The position numbers were made by a program, and so were the translations under genes. The notes beneath the pieces are model-generated. The model saw only the letters and a list, made by a program, of their open reading frames with translations, made no database searches and was not told the origin of the DNA. Positions 23,259 through 34,256 of a DNA stretch of 64,000 bases are shown here, in pieces. The stretch lies in contig NC_061114.1 in NCBI RefSeq assembly GCF_002878395.1, positions 146,102,160-146,166,159 of the forward strand, written 5' to 3'. Origin of the DNA: Capsicum annuum. Lineage: Eukaryota; Streptophyta; Magnoliopsida; Solanales; Solanaceae. Numbering within the stretch: the stretch's first letter is position 1; each line of letters opens with the position of its first letter.

Positions 23259-23268
23259 ATATAAATAC
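23259..23268 (+). promoter_or_regulatory. TATA-box candidate of the X LTR
   Basis: ATATAAATAC lies about 70 bases downstream of the repeat set and is followed by C/T-rich DNA (TTTACCCTTTCTCATCC), a typical plant promoter arrangement. The start site itself cannot be placed from sequence alone. Confidence 0.45.
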
Positions 23269-24525
23269 CTCATATAGCTCATTTTTACCCTTTCTCATCC
23301 ATTCTCTAAAATCTTAAGCCCTAAAAAGTAGGAGTTCTTGTGAGAATCAATTATGGGTTATTATGGAGCTTTAGTTTTATTAATTTATGTGAGTTCCTAT
23401 CAAATTTGTGGTAAGATTCCATTATTTTAATGGTTAATTTAACTATATTTATCTAAAATATCTGAAAGCATGGTGACTCAATTTTAGCACTAATATAGCT
23501 CGAAATCCACCCAATTTTAGGATAAAGGTTCCTTGAGCATAAAGGGATGATTTCTTGGGTTCGAATATGCTATTTCTCTAAATGGGTCCTACATGGGATT
23601 TTTATATAATTTTGAATCCGAAGCACAATAGTGCAATATGGGTATTATTGCTCTTATTTTGACGAGTAGATTATGATTTTGATAGTTTGATACCTTGCAA
23701 AAGCTTTTCAAAAGGAGAAATCAGTCATTTAGAAGGTTCTTCAGACTTTTTTTAGCACCTAGGTAGGCTAGGTTTACCTTCTTCATAGAATGATTTATTT
23801 CATAGTATGAGTATGATATTATGCAAGATATGGGGTAATATTTAGGTAGTGGAAGTATGAATGAGAATATTGGTATAGTTGGAACATTTAGATTACCTTA
23901 CAACCGTAAACATGGAATAATTAGAGTAGCCATTCTTGCCTTGGGCGAATTGGGTTTCATCATTAATATTTAGAATGGTAATGCCTTGATTACTCGAGCT
24001 AGTTTCTTTAGTTATTCATGTTAGGGTGGAATCGTCCTTCGTTGCTCAAGATAAGGGAAGATTATCTTGGTGGCTATCATTAAGGATAGGATTGCCTTAG
24101 ATGTCATGTTTAGGAAGGATTTCCATCTTAGGGATATTTATGGTTTACTTGATATCTAGTAATAAACTTAGATACTTAGCCTATTTCGAGGTAGAAATTG
24201 CCTAAATATACGTTTCAGGGATTAAAGTGGGCCCCTCTATCCCACTTTAAGCTAAGATTTATGATAGACTTGTAGGCTTAATTATGTATGATATACAAAG
24301 ATTAATGGTTAGTTTGACACTAAGGAGGTTAAATACATGTATGAAATATGTTAGTTAGATATGGGAGGATTAATGCTAATTCTTAGTATCTCTAAGGATA
24401 TTGCTCATATGCATGATTAAGGATATATTATATAATTTTGGATATTGATATGGCTTGTAGATATGATTAATAATATGGCATATTAACAGGCCTAATTATA
24501 CATATATCAACATGATGAAAAGATA

Positions 24526-24830
24526 CGGCTTATAGAAATAAAATGTCCTATAGATATGATATGTCTTATAGTTATGATGTGGCTTATGGAAGTGATATAT
24601 CTTACATACATGATATTGCTTATATACATGATAAAACTTATAGGTATGATACGTCTTATAGATATGATATGGCTTATAGATATGATATGGCTTAGAGATA
24701 CGAGATGACTTATAGCTATGATTTGGCTTATAGATTTGGTATGGATTACATACATGATATTGCTTATATATATGATATTGATTATAGATATGATGTGACT
24801 TATATATATGATTTATGACTTGATATGATT
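24526..24830. repeat. 18-bp minisatellite inside the X LTR
   Basis: Roughly 17 imperfect head-to-tail copies of an 18-base unit, consensus near TATGATATGGCTTATAGA, cover about 300 bases. Because 18 is a multiple of three, the minus strand shows an open frame with a six-residue period (ISHIIS), which is an artefact of the repeat. Confidence 0.8.
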
Positions 24831-25948
24831 GGTGTCTTGCAGATGCGATTATTGAAATAACTTATAAATTTGACTATTAATAAAGCCTATGGTCACGGTT
24901 ATTGGCATGACTTATTATATATGGTATTGGCATAGTCCATTAGGTTAGCTATCTATATGATTTGGCGATATGGTTTGTTGTTACGATTTATAAATATGTA
25001 TACCGGTTTGAGTCTGGCAGTTGGCAATGATCTTGATAAAATGAGTTTTGGTTCAAGTTCGGCAAATGTAAAATTGATGATGATGCTATTGAGTTTTGGT
25101 TAAAGTCCGGAATTGGAAACTATGTATAAGATAATACGGTTTGGATTGAATCAATGTGGTTTGGATTGAATCTTAGCAATGGAATAATAATTTTTTGATT
25201 TATGGCTATTTGTTTTCTTAGTTTCCTGGATTGTACCCTCTAGTCTTATGGAGGACTGAGTTGGTTTATTTACTTTCTCGCACTTATTGGCTTATGGGGG
25301 CCAATCTTGTAGGTGTAATGGTATTATCTTTATGATTTTTATGTTATTATCATATATGCATTTATTTATCTATGCACAGTTGTGTCAGAGCTTATTTCCA
25401 GGTTTGAGCCTTTTATCTAACTTAGCTTTACTTATCTTGTATCTTATCATATTTAAATCATGATTTAGCTTAGTTGATTGATAATGCCTAATGAGTACCC
25501 ACGGTTTTGGTACTCATACTACTCTTTTGTATCTTTTTGGTACAAATTTGAGTCCTAGTTGCCACTATTGATTTGACATTCGTGCAGAGTTGATTTCAGA
25601 GATTAGGTGAGCTCTTGGAGTTAAAGTTACCCTTTTTTCATTTATTTATCTATGACTAGTCTTTCATCTTTGAGACGGATTGTATTTTGATATTTAGTAC
25701 TCATAGTTTATCGTTGTAGCTCTAGTACCGACTTTAATAAGTCTTAGGATGCTTCTTGGAATTCTATCTAACCATTAGACCATTACGATTGTATTGTTGA
25801 TATTTAAGCCTATAATTGTTAAATTCCAACCTTTAGGCTTTTTTCCAATAAGTTAGCCCATTGCAATTAGTCCTGACCAAGGATTCGGTTTCCTAATAGA
25901 AGGATAGAGTAGGTGCCATTATGACTCATAAATTGGGTCATGAAAAAT

Positions 25949-25961
25949 TAGTATCAGATCC
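25949..25961 (+). promoter_or_regulatory. Primer-binding site (initiator tRNA-Met type), degraded
   Basis: TAGTATCAGATCC matches the canonical TGGTATCAGAGCC at 11 of 13 positions. It lies six bases after the LTR end, as expected for gypsy and copia elements that prime with initiator tRNA-Met. It fixes the LTR border and orientation (plus). Confidence 0.75.
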
Positions 25962-26153
25962 TAGGTTTCACTGATATTTTTTATATAAAATCAAATGTTT
26001 AGTAGAGTACCACAGATCAGAATTATGATGTCTATTTCTTATTTTTGGAAGGCTATAGGACATTCTTAAGAATTCTTCACTTCTTTTACTTAGATCGTGA
26101 TAAGAATTTGAGTTGGTTTCTAAAGCATTCCTTTGGTTTCACTCTTTTATAGA

Positions 26154-26520
26154 TGGTTAGGACACATGTTGATGCTATAGGAGATGAGGGTCCTAAGACA
26201 AAGTTTAGTGATCCTGTTGTTGTTTGTAGATGACCCAAAGGTCGTGGAAAGCCTTGAGATATGTCCCTAGCTAGGGTCAAGGATATGCCACCCTTCCCCG
26301 GACCCTATTCCTATTCTTGATCCAGAGATTCTTCTGCCACTACCAGGGGTGGTCCAGGGAGCAACCCAGGCTCCATTGGGATTTATTTCTTCTTTAGTGC
26401 TCAGGGATGCTTTTGATTAGATTTTGGTATTGCTTGGTTCTCACCTTCTGAAGGTACACAGTCTATAAATTAGAGAGGTATTGAGGTGGGGCCGCAACCT
26501 ACAGTTGAATCACTCAGAGT
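26154..26520 (+). pseudogene. X-family gypsy gag, N-terminal part
   Basis: The gag starts at ATG 26154 (MVRTHVDAIGDEGP), about 190 bases after the primer site. It has the arginine/glycine-rich beginning (PKGRGKP) and proline-rich text usual for this kind of gag. Stops at about 26232 and 26256 break it. It is interrupted at 26520-26525 by the A-family array. The same gag resumes at 43902 after the duplicated target TGAGG, and the reading frame around the target is consistent. Confidence 0.7.
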
Positions 26521-26525
26521 TGAGG
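26521..26525. repeat. Target-site duplication TGAGG, left copy
   Basis: These five bases lie immediately before the LTR terminus TGTAACGACC. The same five bases occur right after the far terminus at 43902-43906. A 5-bp duplication is the normal signature of gypsy integration. Confidence 0.9.
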
Positions 26526-29222
26526 TGTAACGACCCGAAATCGCCTCCTGAGACATCACACGATGCTTAAGGCTACAAGTATCCCCAAGCTAACAATTTG
26601 AGCCTGTTTCTAGTAATAACACTCATTTCAAGATGAAATAATTCAAACACTAGCATCGTCATATCATATGAAAGGAAATAAGGAGAAAATGCTTTGTCCA
26701 AACGACCACAATACTGGAAAGCTTAATAAAACCACAATCTGATAACTAGTCTGACAAAGCCTCTACTAATCCATGAACTCGAGAGCCATTTGGACAGGTT
26801 CCCAACTAACTCAATGAACTGGAAATAATGACATAGTCTCTCAAAATATAGAGAAGTATAAATATAGGTCCTCAAACCATAAGGACTCACCACTGTAGGA
26901 ATGTAGATAGAGGTACTCGGAGATCACTGACGAAGTTGGGACTGAGCACCTGAACCTACATTATAAGACAATGTAGCACATAGACGTATATATGGATCAA
27001 CACTTGAGAATGTACTGAGTATGTGGGGTTGCATGCATTTATATAAAACAATATCAATTCTCTTTAATCAAATCATGCATGTAATAAGTAATTACTCACA
27101 TGGCTTGAATAAGTATAAAATGTGAAGCTCAAGAATCATGTAAAAATGGAATATGTAACACAATCGCGTGAGTCATTATACTTTCAGCTTTGAAATTTGT
27201 ACTCTTCTCTTATTCTCTTACTCAAGACTAAAGGAAACTTTAAGCAATATTTTCAACTCATGCATATGTCTCATGGAGAGTAAAACTTCTTCAATGATCA
27301 AGAACTTATAACTTTTGAACTCAAATATTTGAAATTCAAAATCATATAACTTTGGAACATACTTGAAGGCATTTCATTCACGTTAGGAAAATATCTCATT
27401 GTAAGCTTTAGGGAAAAATAGTCATATCAAGGGAAAGTATTTTAGTTTTAAAGGAAAATATCTTATCTCAATGGAAAATAATTTAGTTTAGGGTGTTTCT
27501 ATTAACCGACATAAACAATGTGAGCTACATGGAGACCAACATTTTGTCCTCCTAAGGAAGGGACCTCACGTTGGAGAGAGGCGTCATACTCTTGCCAAGG
27601 AGTATAACCTAGGTCCGGTGATAACTAAACAAACTCGGCCTCAAGATTAATATCAACCCGACCTTACGCCCAATAATCATCTCGGCCTTAGGCCTAACCT
27701 ACGGTGGCACGTAGTTCTGGGGTAACAAACCATGGTAACTTACCCAACTCGGTGCTAAATACTACTCCCTTTAGTTTATCTCGCTCATCTCATGAAAATC
27801 CACTTTAGAATAATCTCATGGTTCAATAAGAACCCAATAATCAAATCTGTAATCTCTTGTAGTAGAGTGGATTTCAAAACTCAATGACCATTAGGTCAAA
27901 ACATTTCTCAATAATCTTAGAATACTCAAATCATGAGTGCTTATAGCACAAGAGTTCATAAAAATCTCAGTCTCAAGTAGGGCTTAATAACCCATAATTC
28001 AATCTCAAGTTAAAACACTTCAAAAGCATAATAGATAGCATATAGATTTATAACTCATGTAGAAATATGGAAATTTTAGCAATTTATCTTAAAATCTCAA
28101 CATACTCATATACTTCAATATCTCAAACATTTCAACTATTAACTTCTCAAGGATTAAAATCATGGGGTATAGACCCAGCTACAATTTCTCAAGAAAACAT
28201 ATAAAAATCATGCCATTAGACTCTCAATTCAAGGGAAACATCAAAAGCTTGCAACCAATAACAATGGGCAAAAAGCCCCAATTCAATTTCATGTAATATC
28301 TCATAAATTGCAAAGAATTGTAGTTTAAATAAGCCTTTGGGCACAAGGGTAAAAGGATTATCCTTGTACAAAAGCCCACATACCTTGAATTAGAAGCTTT
28401 GGATGAACTTTTGCTTTTTGAACTCTATTCGTACTCTTGAATGGGGGTTCTTGAAGCCTTTGACTTGGGAACCTTGAATCTTGACTCAATTTAGAAAATC
28501 TATGGTGGATTCTCGAGATTCTTAGAAGAGGTTTTGGATACTTAGGGTTCTTGTTGTGAGAAAATTAGAGAAAAACTTCATAGAATGCTTGTAGATGACT
28601 TCAACTTAGTGTTTGTATGGTTTCACGGTTTCAGAGGCTTGTAAAAAGTCTAAAGTGCCCTTTTTATCTTCTCAACGAAACTGGAAAAATTGAACTGCGA
28701 ATCAAATTTTATGGGCCACCGTGATGCGCCACTATCACAGTGGCTCACTGGAAATTGACAAATGGGAATCTAGGAGTCACTGTAATGCGGAGCCATCACG
28801 TTGTCCCACTTGTTGGGACCTGGATCTTCAGTGCGACGCATCACAATCACACAAGGCCACTGGAAATTGACTATTGGGAAATTGGGATCCTACGCGACTT
28901 GCCACTATCACAGAGTTCTATTAGAAATTTACAATTGTCAAATGGACCCTCTCCGCGATGCGCCAAGCACTAAAATGACGTTTTACAACTAGTTCTTAAA
29001 TTAGCCATAACTTCTTACCCGGATAGCGGATTCTGGAAAATTTTATATCGACGAAAAGCTTATGAAATTTCCAATGTGATAAAAAGTTGAAATAGGGAAA
29101 TTCTATATGGTTAAAATGATACTCACTTAGGAAGTCACTTTTCAATCTTTTAGGACCAGAATTATTCCTAACTTGACATGCCCTAAGGTTCATTCTATGA
29201 GAGAATTTCGTGGGGACTTACA
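26526..29222 (-). repeat. A-family LTR-A (outer left, 2697 bp)
   Basis: On the plus strand it runs from TGTAACGACC to GGGACTTACA. In the element's own (minus) direction it is the 3' LTR of internal region 1. The promoter half (28710-28970) contains the GCGATGCG repeat set. By eye its body is much closer to that of LTR-C than to that of LTR-B. Frames within it (for example 28740-28992) come from the repeat set and are not genes. Confidence 0.9.
28710..28970 (-). repeat. GCGATGCG repeat set in LTR-A
   Basis: About five imperfect copies of a roughly 60-base unit combine a CpG-rich core (GATGCGCCACTATCAC, AATGCGGAGCCATCAC, GACGCATCACAATCAC, GCGATGCGCC) with a CACTGGAAATTGAC spacer. Homologous sets are at 36430-36680 (LTR-B) and 43385-43640 (LTR-C). 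In the element's direction the set lies just before a TATA-like GATAAAAAGG at about 28661-28670. Confidence 0.7.
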
Positions 29223-29225
29223 ATA

Positions 29226-29237
29226 TCTCCCCCTTGG
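29226..29237 (-). promoter_or_regulatory. Polypurine tract of A internal region 1
   Basis: Read on the minus strand this is CCAAGGGGGAGA, immediately inside LTR-A. It would prime plus-strand DNA synthesis. The equivalent in region 2 (36940-36953) has one interruption (CCAAGTGGGAGAT). Confidence 0.8.
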
Positions 29238-29479
29238 AAACATTCGTCCTCTAATGTTACTAGTTGGACTAGGAACCTAGGAAAAATAGAGTACACATAT
29301 CCGAATCTCTCTAAACTCTTGAATACCTCATAAATTGCACGAGCTCATGATAAAATAGATACATATCTGAACTTTAGATTAGAAAGGATGAATTAAGGAT
29401 GAATAATACCTTCAGATTGATTTGATTTCACAGAAAAGAGTTACGGGTACTTGAATTACATGTCTGCTTCTGCCTCCCA

Positions 29480-30214
29480 AGTAGCACCCTCAACTGACTG
29501 GTTCCACCATAAAACTTTTACCAAGGAGACCTCTTTGTTCCTCAGCCTACGAATCTGAAAATCTAGGATCTTAACAGGAATCTCATCGAATGAAAGACTG
29601 TTCTAAATATCAGCACTCTCTGAAGGATCTACGATAACAGAATCACCAATATGCTTCTTAAGCATGGAGACAAGAAAAATAAGATGAACAACTAACAAAT
29701 CTACGGGCAACTCAACCTCATAGGCCACCTTACGAATATGACTCTAGACTCTATACGGGCCAACATAATAAAGACTAAGCTTCCCCTTTTCACCAAACAT
29801 CTTCACCCCTTTCATGGGTGAAATCTTCAAGTATACCAAATCACCCACCTTAAACTTAAGATCTCTTCTCCTTATATTGTAATATGACTTTTGATGACTC
29901 TGAGTAGTCTTCAACCTCTCTCTAATCAACTTAAATTTCTCCATAGCTTCAAACATTGCATCAGTCCCAATTGTGGTAGCTTCACCCACTTCAAAACACC
30001 CTATGGGTAACCTACATCTCCTAGCATACAAGGACTCAAATGGTGCCATCCCGATGCTAGCATGGTAACTTTTGTTATAAGGAAACTCTATCAATGGAAA
30101 ATGTTCATCCCAACTACCCTTGAAATCAAGAGCATTCGCACGCAATATATCTTCTAGGGTCTGAATGATCCTCTCAGCCTGACCATCTGTCTGTGGGTGA
30201 AAAATGGAACTCAA
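29480..30214 (-). pseudogene. A region 1: integrase C-terminal half and chromodomain
   Basis: An open piece of 156 codons (29744-30214) carries the end of the integrase core. It has HPQTDGQAERIIQTLEDILR, with the region of the catalytic E, then GSWDEHFPLIEFPYNKSYH and the C-terminal module LKISPMKGVKMFGEKGKLS. Chromodomain text follows at about 29480-29640 (FDEIPVKILDFQIRRLRNKE, VKVLWWNQSVEGATWEAEAD) with stops. In chromoviruses these parts bind DNA and chromatin during insertion. The matching part of region 2 is deleted. It is among the better preserved coding pieces of the window. Confidence 0.85.
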
Positions 30215-30600
30215 AAGAACGTGAGTACCAAGATCCTACTGAAATGCCCTCCAAAACTGAGAAGTAAAATGAGTACCCCTATCCAAAATGATAGACGAGG
30301 GAACTCTACGCATCCTGACTAACTCTCGAATATACAATCTAGCATAATCCTCAGTTGTATAAGATGTATGAACGAGTAAGAAATGCACGGACTTAGTTAG
30401 CCTATCCACAACAACCCAAATCGAATCATGATGATGACGCAAAAGAGGCTACTCGATTACGAAGTCCATATTCACCACCTCCCACTTCAAAGTAGATATA
30501 CCAAACTCTTACATCACACCACCAGGCTTTTAGTGCTCTACCTTAACCTGTTGGCATGTTGTACACTTTTCTACGAACTCGGCTATATCCTACTTCATAC
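30215..30600 (-). pseudogene. A region 1: integrase finger end and catalytic core start
   Basis: A minus-strand piece at 30236-30442 reads HHHDSIWVVVDRLTKSVHFL and VPSSIILDRGTHFTSQFW, with the second catalytic D in LDRGTHF. Upstream, at about 30450-30600, comes NMDFVIE-like text with the first D and a decayed CxxC of the finger (TCQQVKVEH-like). One frameshift separates this from the piece at 29744-30214. Gypsy integrase identity is secure. Confidence 0.8.
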
Positions 30601-31371
30601 CATTCTACCAATAGATTTCCCGTAAGTTGTGGTACATCTTGGTGGTACCGGATGAATAGAATACCGTACGCCATGCATTTTATCCATAATCCTCTGCCTC
30701 AGATCACCAACAAATGAAACACACAATCTACCTTGCACTCTCAACACGTCATCTCCCCCTTGGGAGAAAACCTCCACCTTTTGGTCCTGAACTGACTCCT
30801 TCAGTTTGACAAAACTAGGATCCTTGTCTTGCTTCTCCTTCACCTCTGAAACTAAAGAGGATTTATAACTATCATATACCAAAGTACTTCCCTCAGCTGA
30901 ATCAAGCAACCTGACACCCAATCTAGTTAGAAAAAGCACATTATGAGCTAACTTTTTCTTACCTTTGTCTATATGAGCAACACTACCCATAGACAACCTG
31001 CTAAGGCCATCTGCCACTACATTGGCCTTGCTCAGGTGATACAACACACTCATATCATATTCTTTCAATAACTCCAACCACCTTCTCTGCGCAAGATTCA
31101 ACTCTCTATGAGTAAACACATGTTGCAGGCTCTTATGATCAGTAAACACATCAACATGGACACCATAAATATAATGTCTCCAGATTTTCAAAGCAAAGAA
31201 TACAATAGCTAACTCAAGATCATGTGTTGGGTAATTCTTCTCAAGCAGCTTTAACTGTCTAAAGGCATAGTCTAAAATCTTAGCTCTTTGCATCAACACA
31301 TAACCCAATCTAATTCTAGAGGCATCACAATACTCCACAAAACCATTTGTACCATCGGGCAAAGTCAACAC
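30595..31371 (-). pseudogene. A region 1: RNase H, linker and HHCC finger start, 258 codons open
   Basis: This is the longest uninterrupted frame in the window. It starts with the RNase H first block (FVEYCDASRIRLGYVLM), then [20 protein letters not shown] with the E and FTDHKSLQHVFTHRELN with the third acidic residue. It ends the domain with KANVVADGLSRLSMGSV. The linker (LGVRLLDSAEGSTLVYDS; VQGRLCVSFVGDLRQ) and the start of the finger (HGVRYSIHPVPPRC) follow. The catalytic residues look retained, but flanking stops and frameshifts prevent a full polyprotein. The first methionine is internal and is not a real start. Confidence 0.85.
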
Positions 31372-32340
31372 AGGGGCTGAAGTAAGTCAAGTCCTTAACT
31401 CCTAAAAAATCTTCTCACAGGACTTTGACCACTGGAACTTAACTTTGTTTTGGGTCAACCAAGTCATGCGAGATGCAATAGAAGAGAAATCCTCAACAAA
31501 ATGACTGTAGTAGCCAGCTAAACCCAAGAAACTTCTAATGTCAGACGGAGAGATAGGTCTAGGCTAATTTCTTATAGGCTCTATCTTTTGGGGATCAACT
31601 CTAATACCCTCGACTGAAATGATATAACCCAGAAAAGGTACAGACCTTAGCCAAAATTCACACTTACTGAATTTGGTGAATAACTGATGGTCTCTAAGAG
31701 CTTGCAAGACAATTCTAAGGTCGTTCACATGGTCATTCTTATTACATAAGTACACAAGGATATCATCTATGAAAATTATGACAAACATATCGAGATATTG
31801 CTTGAACACTCGATTTATGAGGTTTATAAAAGTTGTTGGGGCATTGATTAGCCTGAAAGACACGACTAAAAACTCAATGTAACCATAGCGGGTTCGGACG
31901 GTTGTCTTTGGAATATCACATTCCCTTACTTTATGTTGATGATAGCCAAATCTAAGGTCTATCTTGGAGAAAAAACTTGCCCCTTGCAACTGATCAAACA
32001 AGTCATTAATTCTTAGAAGAGGATACTTATTTTTGATTGTGACCTTGTTAAGCTAATGATAGTTAATGCACATACACAAAGAACTATCTTTCTTTCGCAC
32101 GAATAAGACAGGTGTACCCCAAGGAGTAATATTAGGCCTTATGAAACCTTTGTCTAAAAGATATTTGAGTTGCTCTTTCAACTCCTTAAGTTCAGCAGGT
32201 GCCATACATTATGGTGGAATAGAAATAGGCCGAGTATCGGGAAAAAGGTCAATCCGAAATTCTATCTCTCTATCAGGAGGTACCCCAGGGAGATCTTACA
32301 ATAAAACATTTGGAAACTCACTAACAATATCGACTGACTG
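31372..32340 (-). pseudogene. A region 1: reverse transcriptase
   Basis: An open block at 31564-32001 reads [20 protein letters not shown], then [20 protein letters not shown] and the catalytic [14 protein letters not shown] with both aspartates, and [20 protein letters not shown]. Upstream, to about 32340, the fingers continue in another frame with stops (DKGFIRPN..., [17 protein letters not shown]). Downstream to 31372 is the connection region (IRSFLGLAGYY-like). It is moderately preserved and not functional. Confidence 0.85.
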
Positions 32341-32830
32341 AATAGTTGGAGCCTCAAACTTAGTGTCTTTGACTCTAACTAAGTGATTGATGCAACCTTT
32401 GGATATTAGCTATTTGGCTTTGAGATAAGAGATAAAATGAATCTTAGAAGATACCGAACTCCTGAACCACTCAAAACCTGGTTCTTGAGGAAACTGAAAC
32501 TTGACCATATGCGTACGACTATCTATAGATGCATAATTAGAATGAAGCTAATCCATACCCAGAATAAGGTCAAAATCTACCATGTCTAACACTATCAAAT
32601 AAACAAGTATGACTCTATGATGAACAGTAACAGGACAATCTCTATATATTTTTTTAGCAACAACTGTCTCCCCAACGGGTGTAGAAACTAGGAAAGGCTC
32701 AGGAATCTTTTAGGCACTCATTTTGAAATTCATAGCTACAAGTGGGGTCACATTAGAGAGACTTGACCCGGGGTCCAACAACAAATAGACATCAAGGCAA
32801 AAGACACAGAGCATACCCATAACAATATTG
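32341..32830 (-). pseudogene. A region 1: aspartic protease
   Basis: The minus strand encodes LDPGSSLSNVTPLVAMNFKM at about 32715-32775, the active-site loop with D-P-G kept. The typical second half (DFDLILGMD, then a stop before LHSNYASID) follows. The linker to RT contains EFPNVL and LPGVPPDREIEFRIDLFPDT. Stops interrupt it. It would have processed the gag-pol polyprotein. Confidence 0.75.
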
Positions 32831-34045
32831 GAAGAGGCCTCGTGCTCTTAATGGGTGGTAAGGCATAGAACCTGTACTAGCACTTGCCGCCAGCAGTGCT
32901 GGATGAAGTGCCCTGAGCAGGGGTGGGATAGGGTATAGGAGCTGGTGCACTAGTAGCCTGTGCCTGATGTCGGGCATCTCTGTTCCCCTGTCTAGCATGA
33001 GGATAATCTCTAAGTCTGTGGGCCTGCTTGCCACAACCAAAACAACCCCTCAGATCTATGAAACACTCAATGGGATTATCTATACCACACTTACCACATA
33101 GAGGATAACGGGGCCTATTACCAACACTATTCTATAACCTAGACATAAAGGATCGGCCCCCTTGCTCCTACCTATTTCTAGGAACGGGAGCACTAGCTGA
33201 TAAAGGTGCTTGTATAGACAGATGACTCTAAAACTAAGGGCTTTTCCCTTTATGGAACCTAGGCTGGCTAAACTCGTGCTATTTAGATCTAGCCCTCTTG
33301 CTACCCCTCACTCGATCTCTCTCCCTAATTATTTTTGCCTCTATCTGCTAGGCATGCATCATTAACATAGCTAGATCAATATCCCCATGCAGCATTGAAG
33401 TCCTACACTCCTTCAGTACCAACCCAGAAACACCAATTATAAACTTGCTCATACTAGCCTGGGCGTCAGAAATAAAAGCAGGAGTATACTTGGATAGCTG
33501 ATTAAACTTCAAGCAGTACTCCTCAATAGTCATGGAGCCCTTTCTCAAGTTCATAAACTCCTTAATCTTTGCTTCCCTCATTTTAAGCAAAAAGAACTTG
33601 TCCAAGAATGCATCTTGGAATGCCTATCAAGTCATAGGAGCAGCATCCTCACTTTTTCCCTTCCTTCATGATATAACCCAATCATAAGCTATGTCCTTAA
33701 ACTAGTAAGATGCCAACTCAACACTTTATTCCTTAGAAACATGCATCACCTACGTGATCTTTCTCACCTCCTCACGGTACAACTGTGGGTCCTCACCTGC
33801 CTTAGACCCATAAAAATCTTGCAGATTCATCCAAAAAATATCACAGATCCTAGATGCAGCTACATCACCTCCCTGCTGATTAGCAACTATGGCCAGGTAT
33901 CTGCTCGAACATTAGTGGTGAATACTTGGGCTAATACCTGAAAATCCGCCCAAAACTCGGCATGAGACACAGTCTCATTCAAAGGATCAATAGGTGGGGG
34001 TTTCTCATCATCATTCCTACAGGCATTTGCTCTTTGGAGAGGCAT
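32831..34045 (-). pseudogene. A region 1: gag with zinc knuckle
   Basis: The gag start is the minus-strand ATG at 34045 (MPLQRANA), about 200 bases after the primer site. A clean piece at 33348-33605 reads KFFLLKMREAKIKEFMNLRK, then GSMTIEEYCLKFNQLSKYTP and GLVLKECRTSMLHGDIDLAM, the Tekay/Del gag core. The nucleocapsid knuckle at about 33010-33060 reads CFGCGKQAHRLRDY, so the last cysteine is Y. Region 2 keeps that cysteine. Several stops break the frame. Confidence 0.8.
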
Positions 34046-34240
34046 TTTCTGAAATAGAAGAGCATGAATTATTAGATGAGAGGGACAACTGCAGGCACGG
34101 TGGAATCTAAAAAAAAGAAATAATTTTTTCCTAAATTGACTTGTAGCCTCTTCCTCATAGATATGGCACGCTACACACCGATGATCAAGCTCTACTCAAA
34201 GCAGTTTGTCAGACTCCCTAGAACTCCTTTAAAACCTTAG

Positions 34241-34252
34241 GCTCTGATACCA
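34241..34252 (-). promoter_or_regulatory. Primer-binding site of A region 1 (initiator tRNA-Met)
   Basis: The minus strand reads TGGTATCAGAGC, identical to the canonical initiator tRNA-Met site, four bases from the end of LTR-B. It is the only perfect primer site in the window, which shows that LTR-B is the 5' LTR of region 1. Confidence 0.9.
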
Positions 34253-34256
34253 AGTT

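Larger units (their letters stand above)
22600..25943 (+). repeat. X-family LTR, copy 1 (left border approximate)
   Basis: The right border is fixed by the primer site that follows; the LTR ends near GGGTCATGA. The left border is inferred. By eye it aligns in patches with 48290-51952, for example the block with AGCACAATAGTGCAATATGG at about 23621 against the AGCACAATTGGTATAATATA block at about 48990. It holds a promoter-side repeat set (22975-23190), a TATA candidate and an 18-bp minisatellite (24526-24830). Together with the gag start it forms the 5' part of the plus-strand element that hosts the A-family array. Confidence 0.6.

Noticed and set aside
24507..24755. 82-codon minus-strand frame rich in ISHIIS repeats
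   Set aside because: It is produced by the 18-bp minisatellite, whose period is a multiple of three; it lies inside an LTR and has no domain.
28740..28992. Two overlapping plus-strand frames of 63-77 codons
   Set aside because: They coincide with the promoter repeat set of LTR-A and are not conserved in LTR-B or LTR-C.
34241..34252. A tRNA gene fragment at the initiator tRNA-Met-like sequence
   Set aside because: Only the 12-base complement of the tRNA 3' end is present, beside an LTR; it is a primer-binding site.
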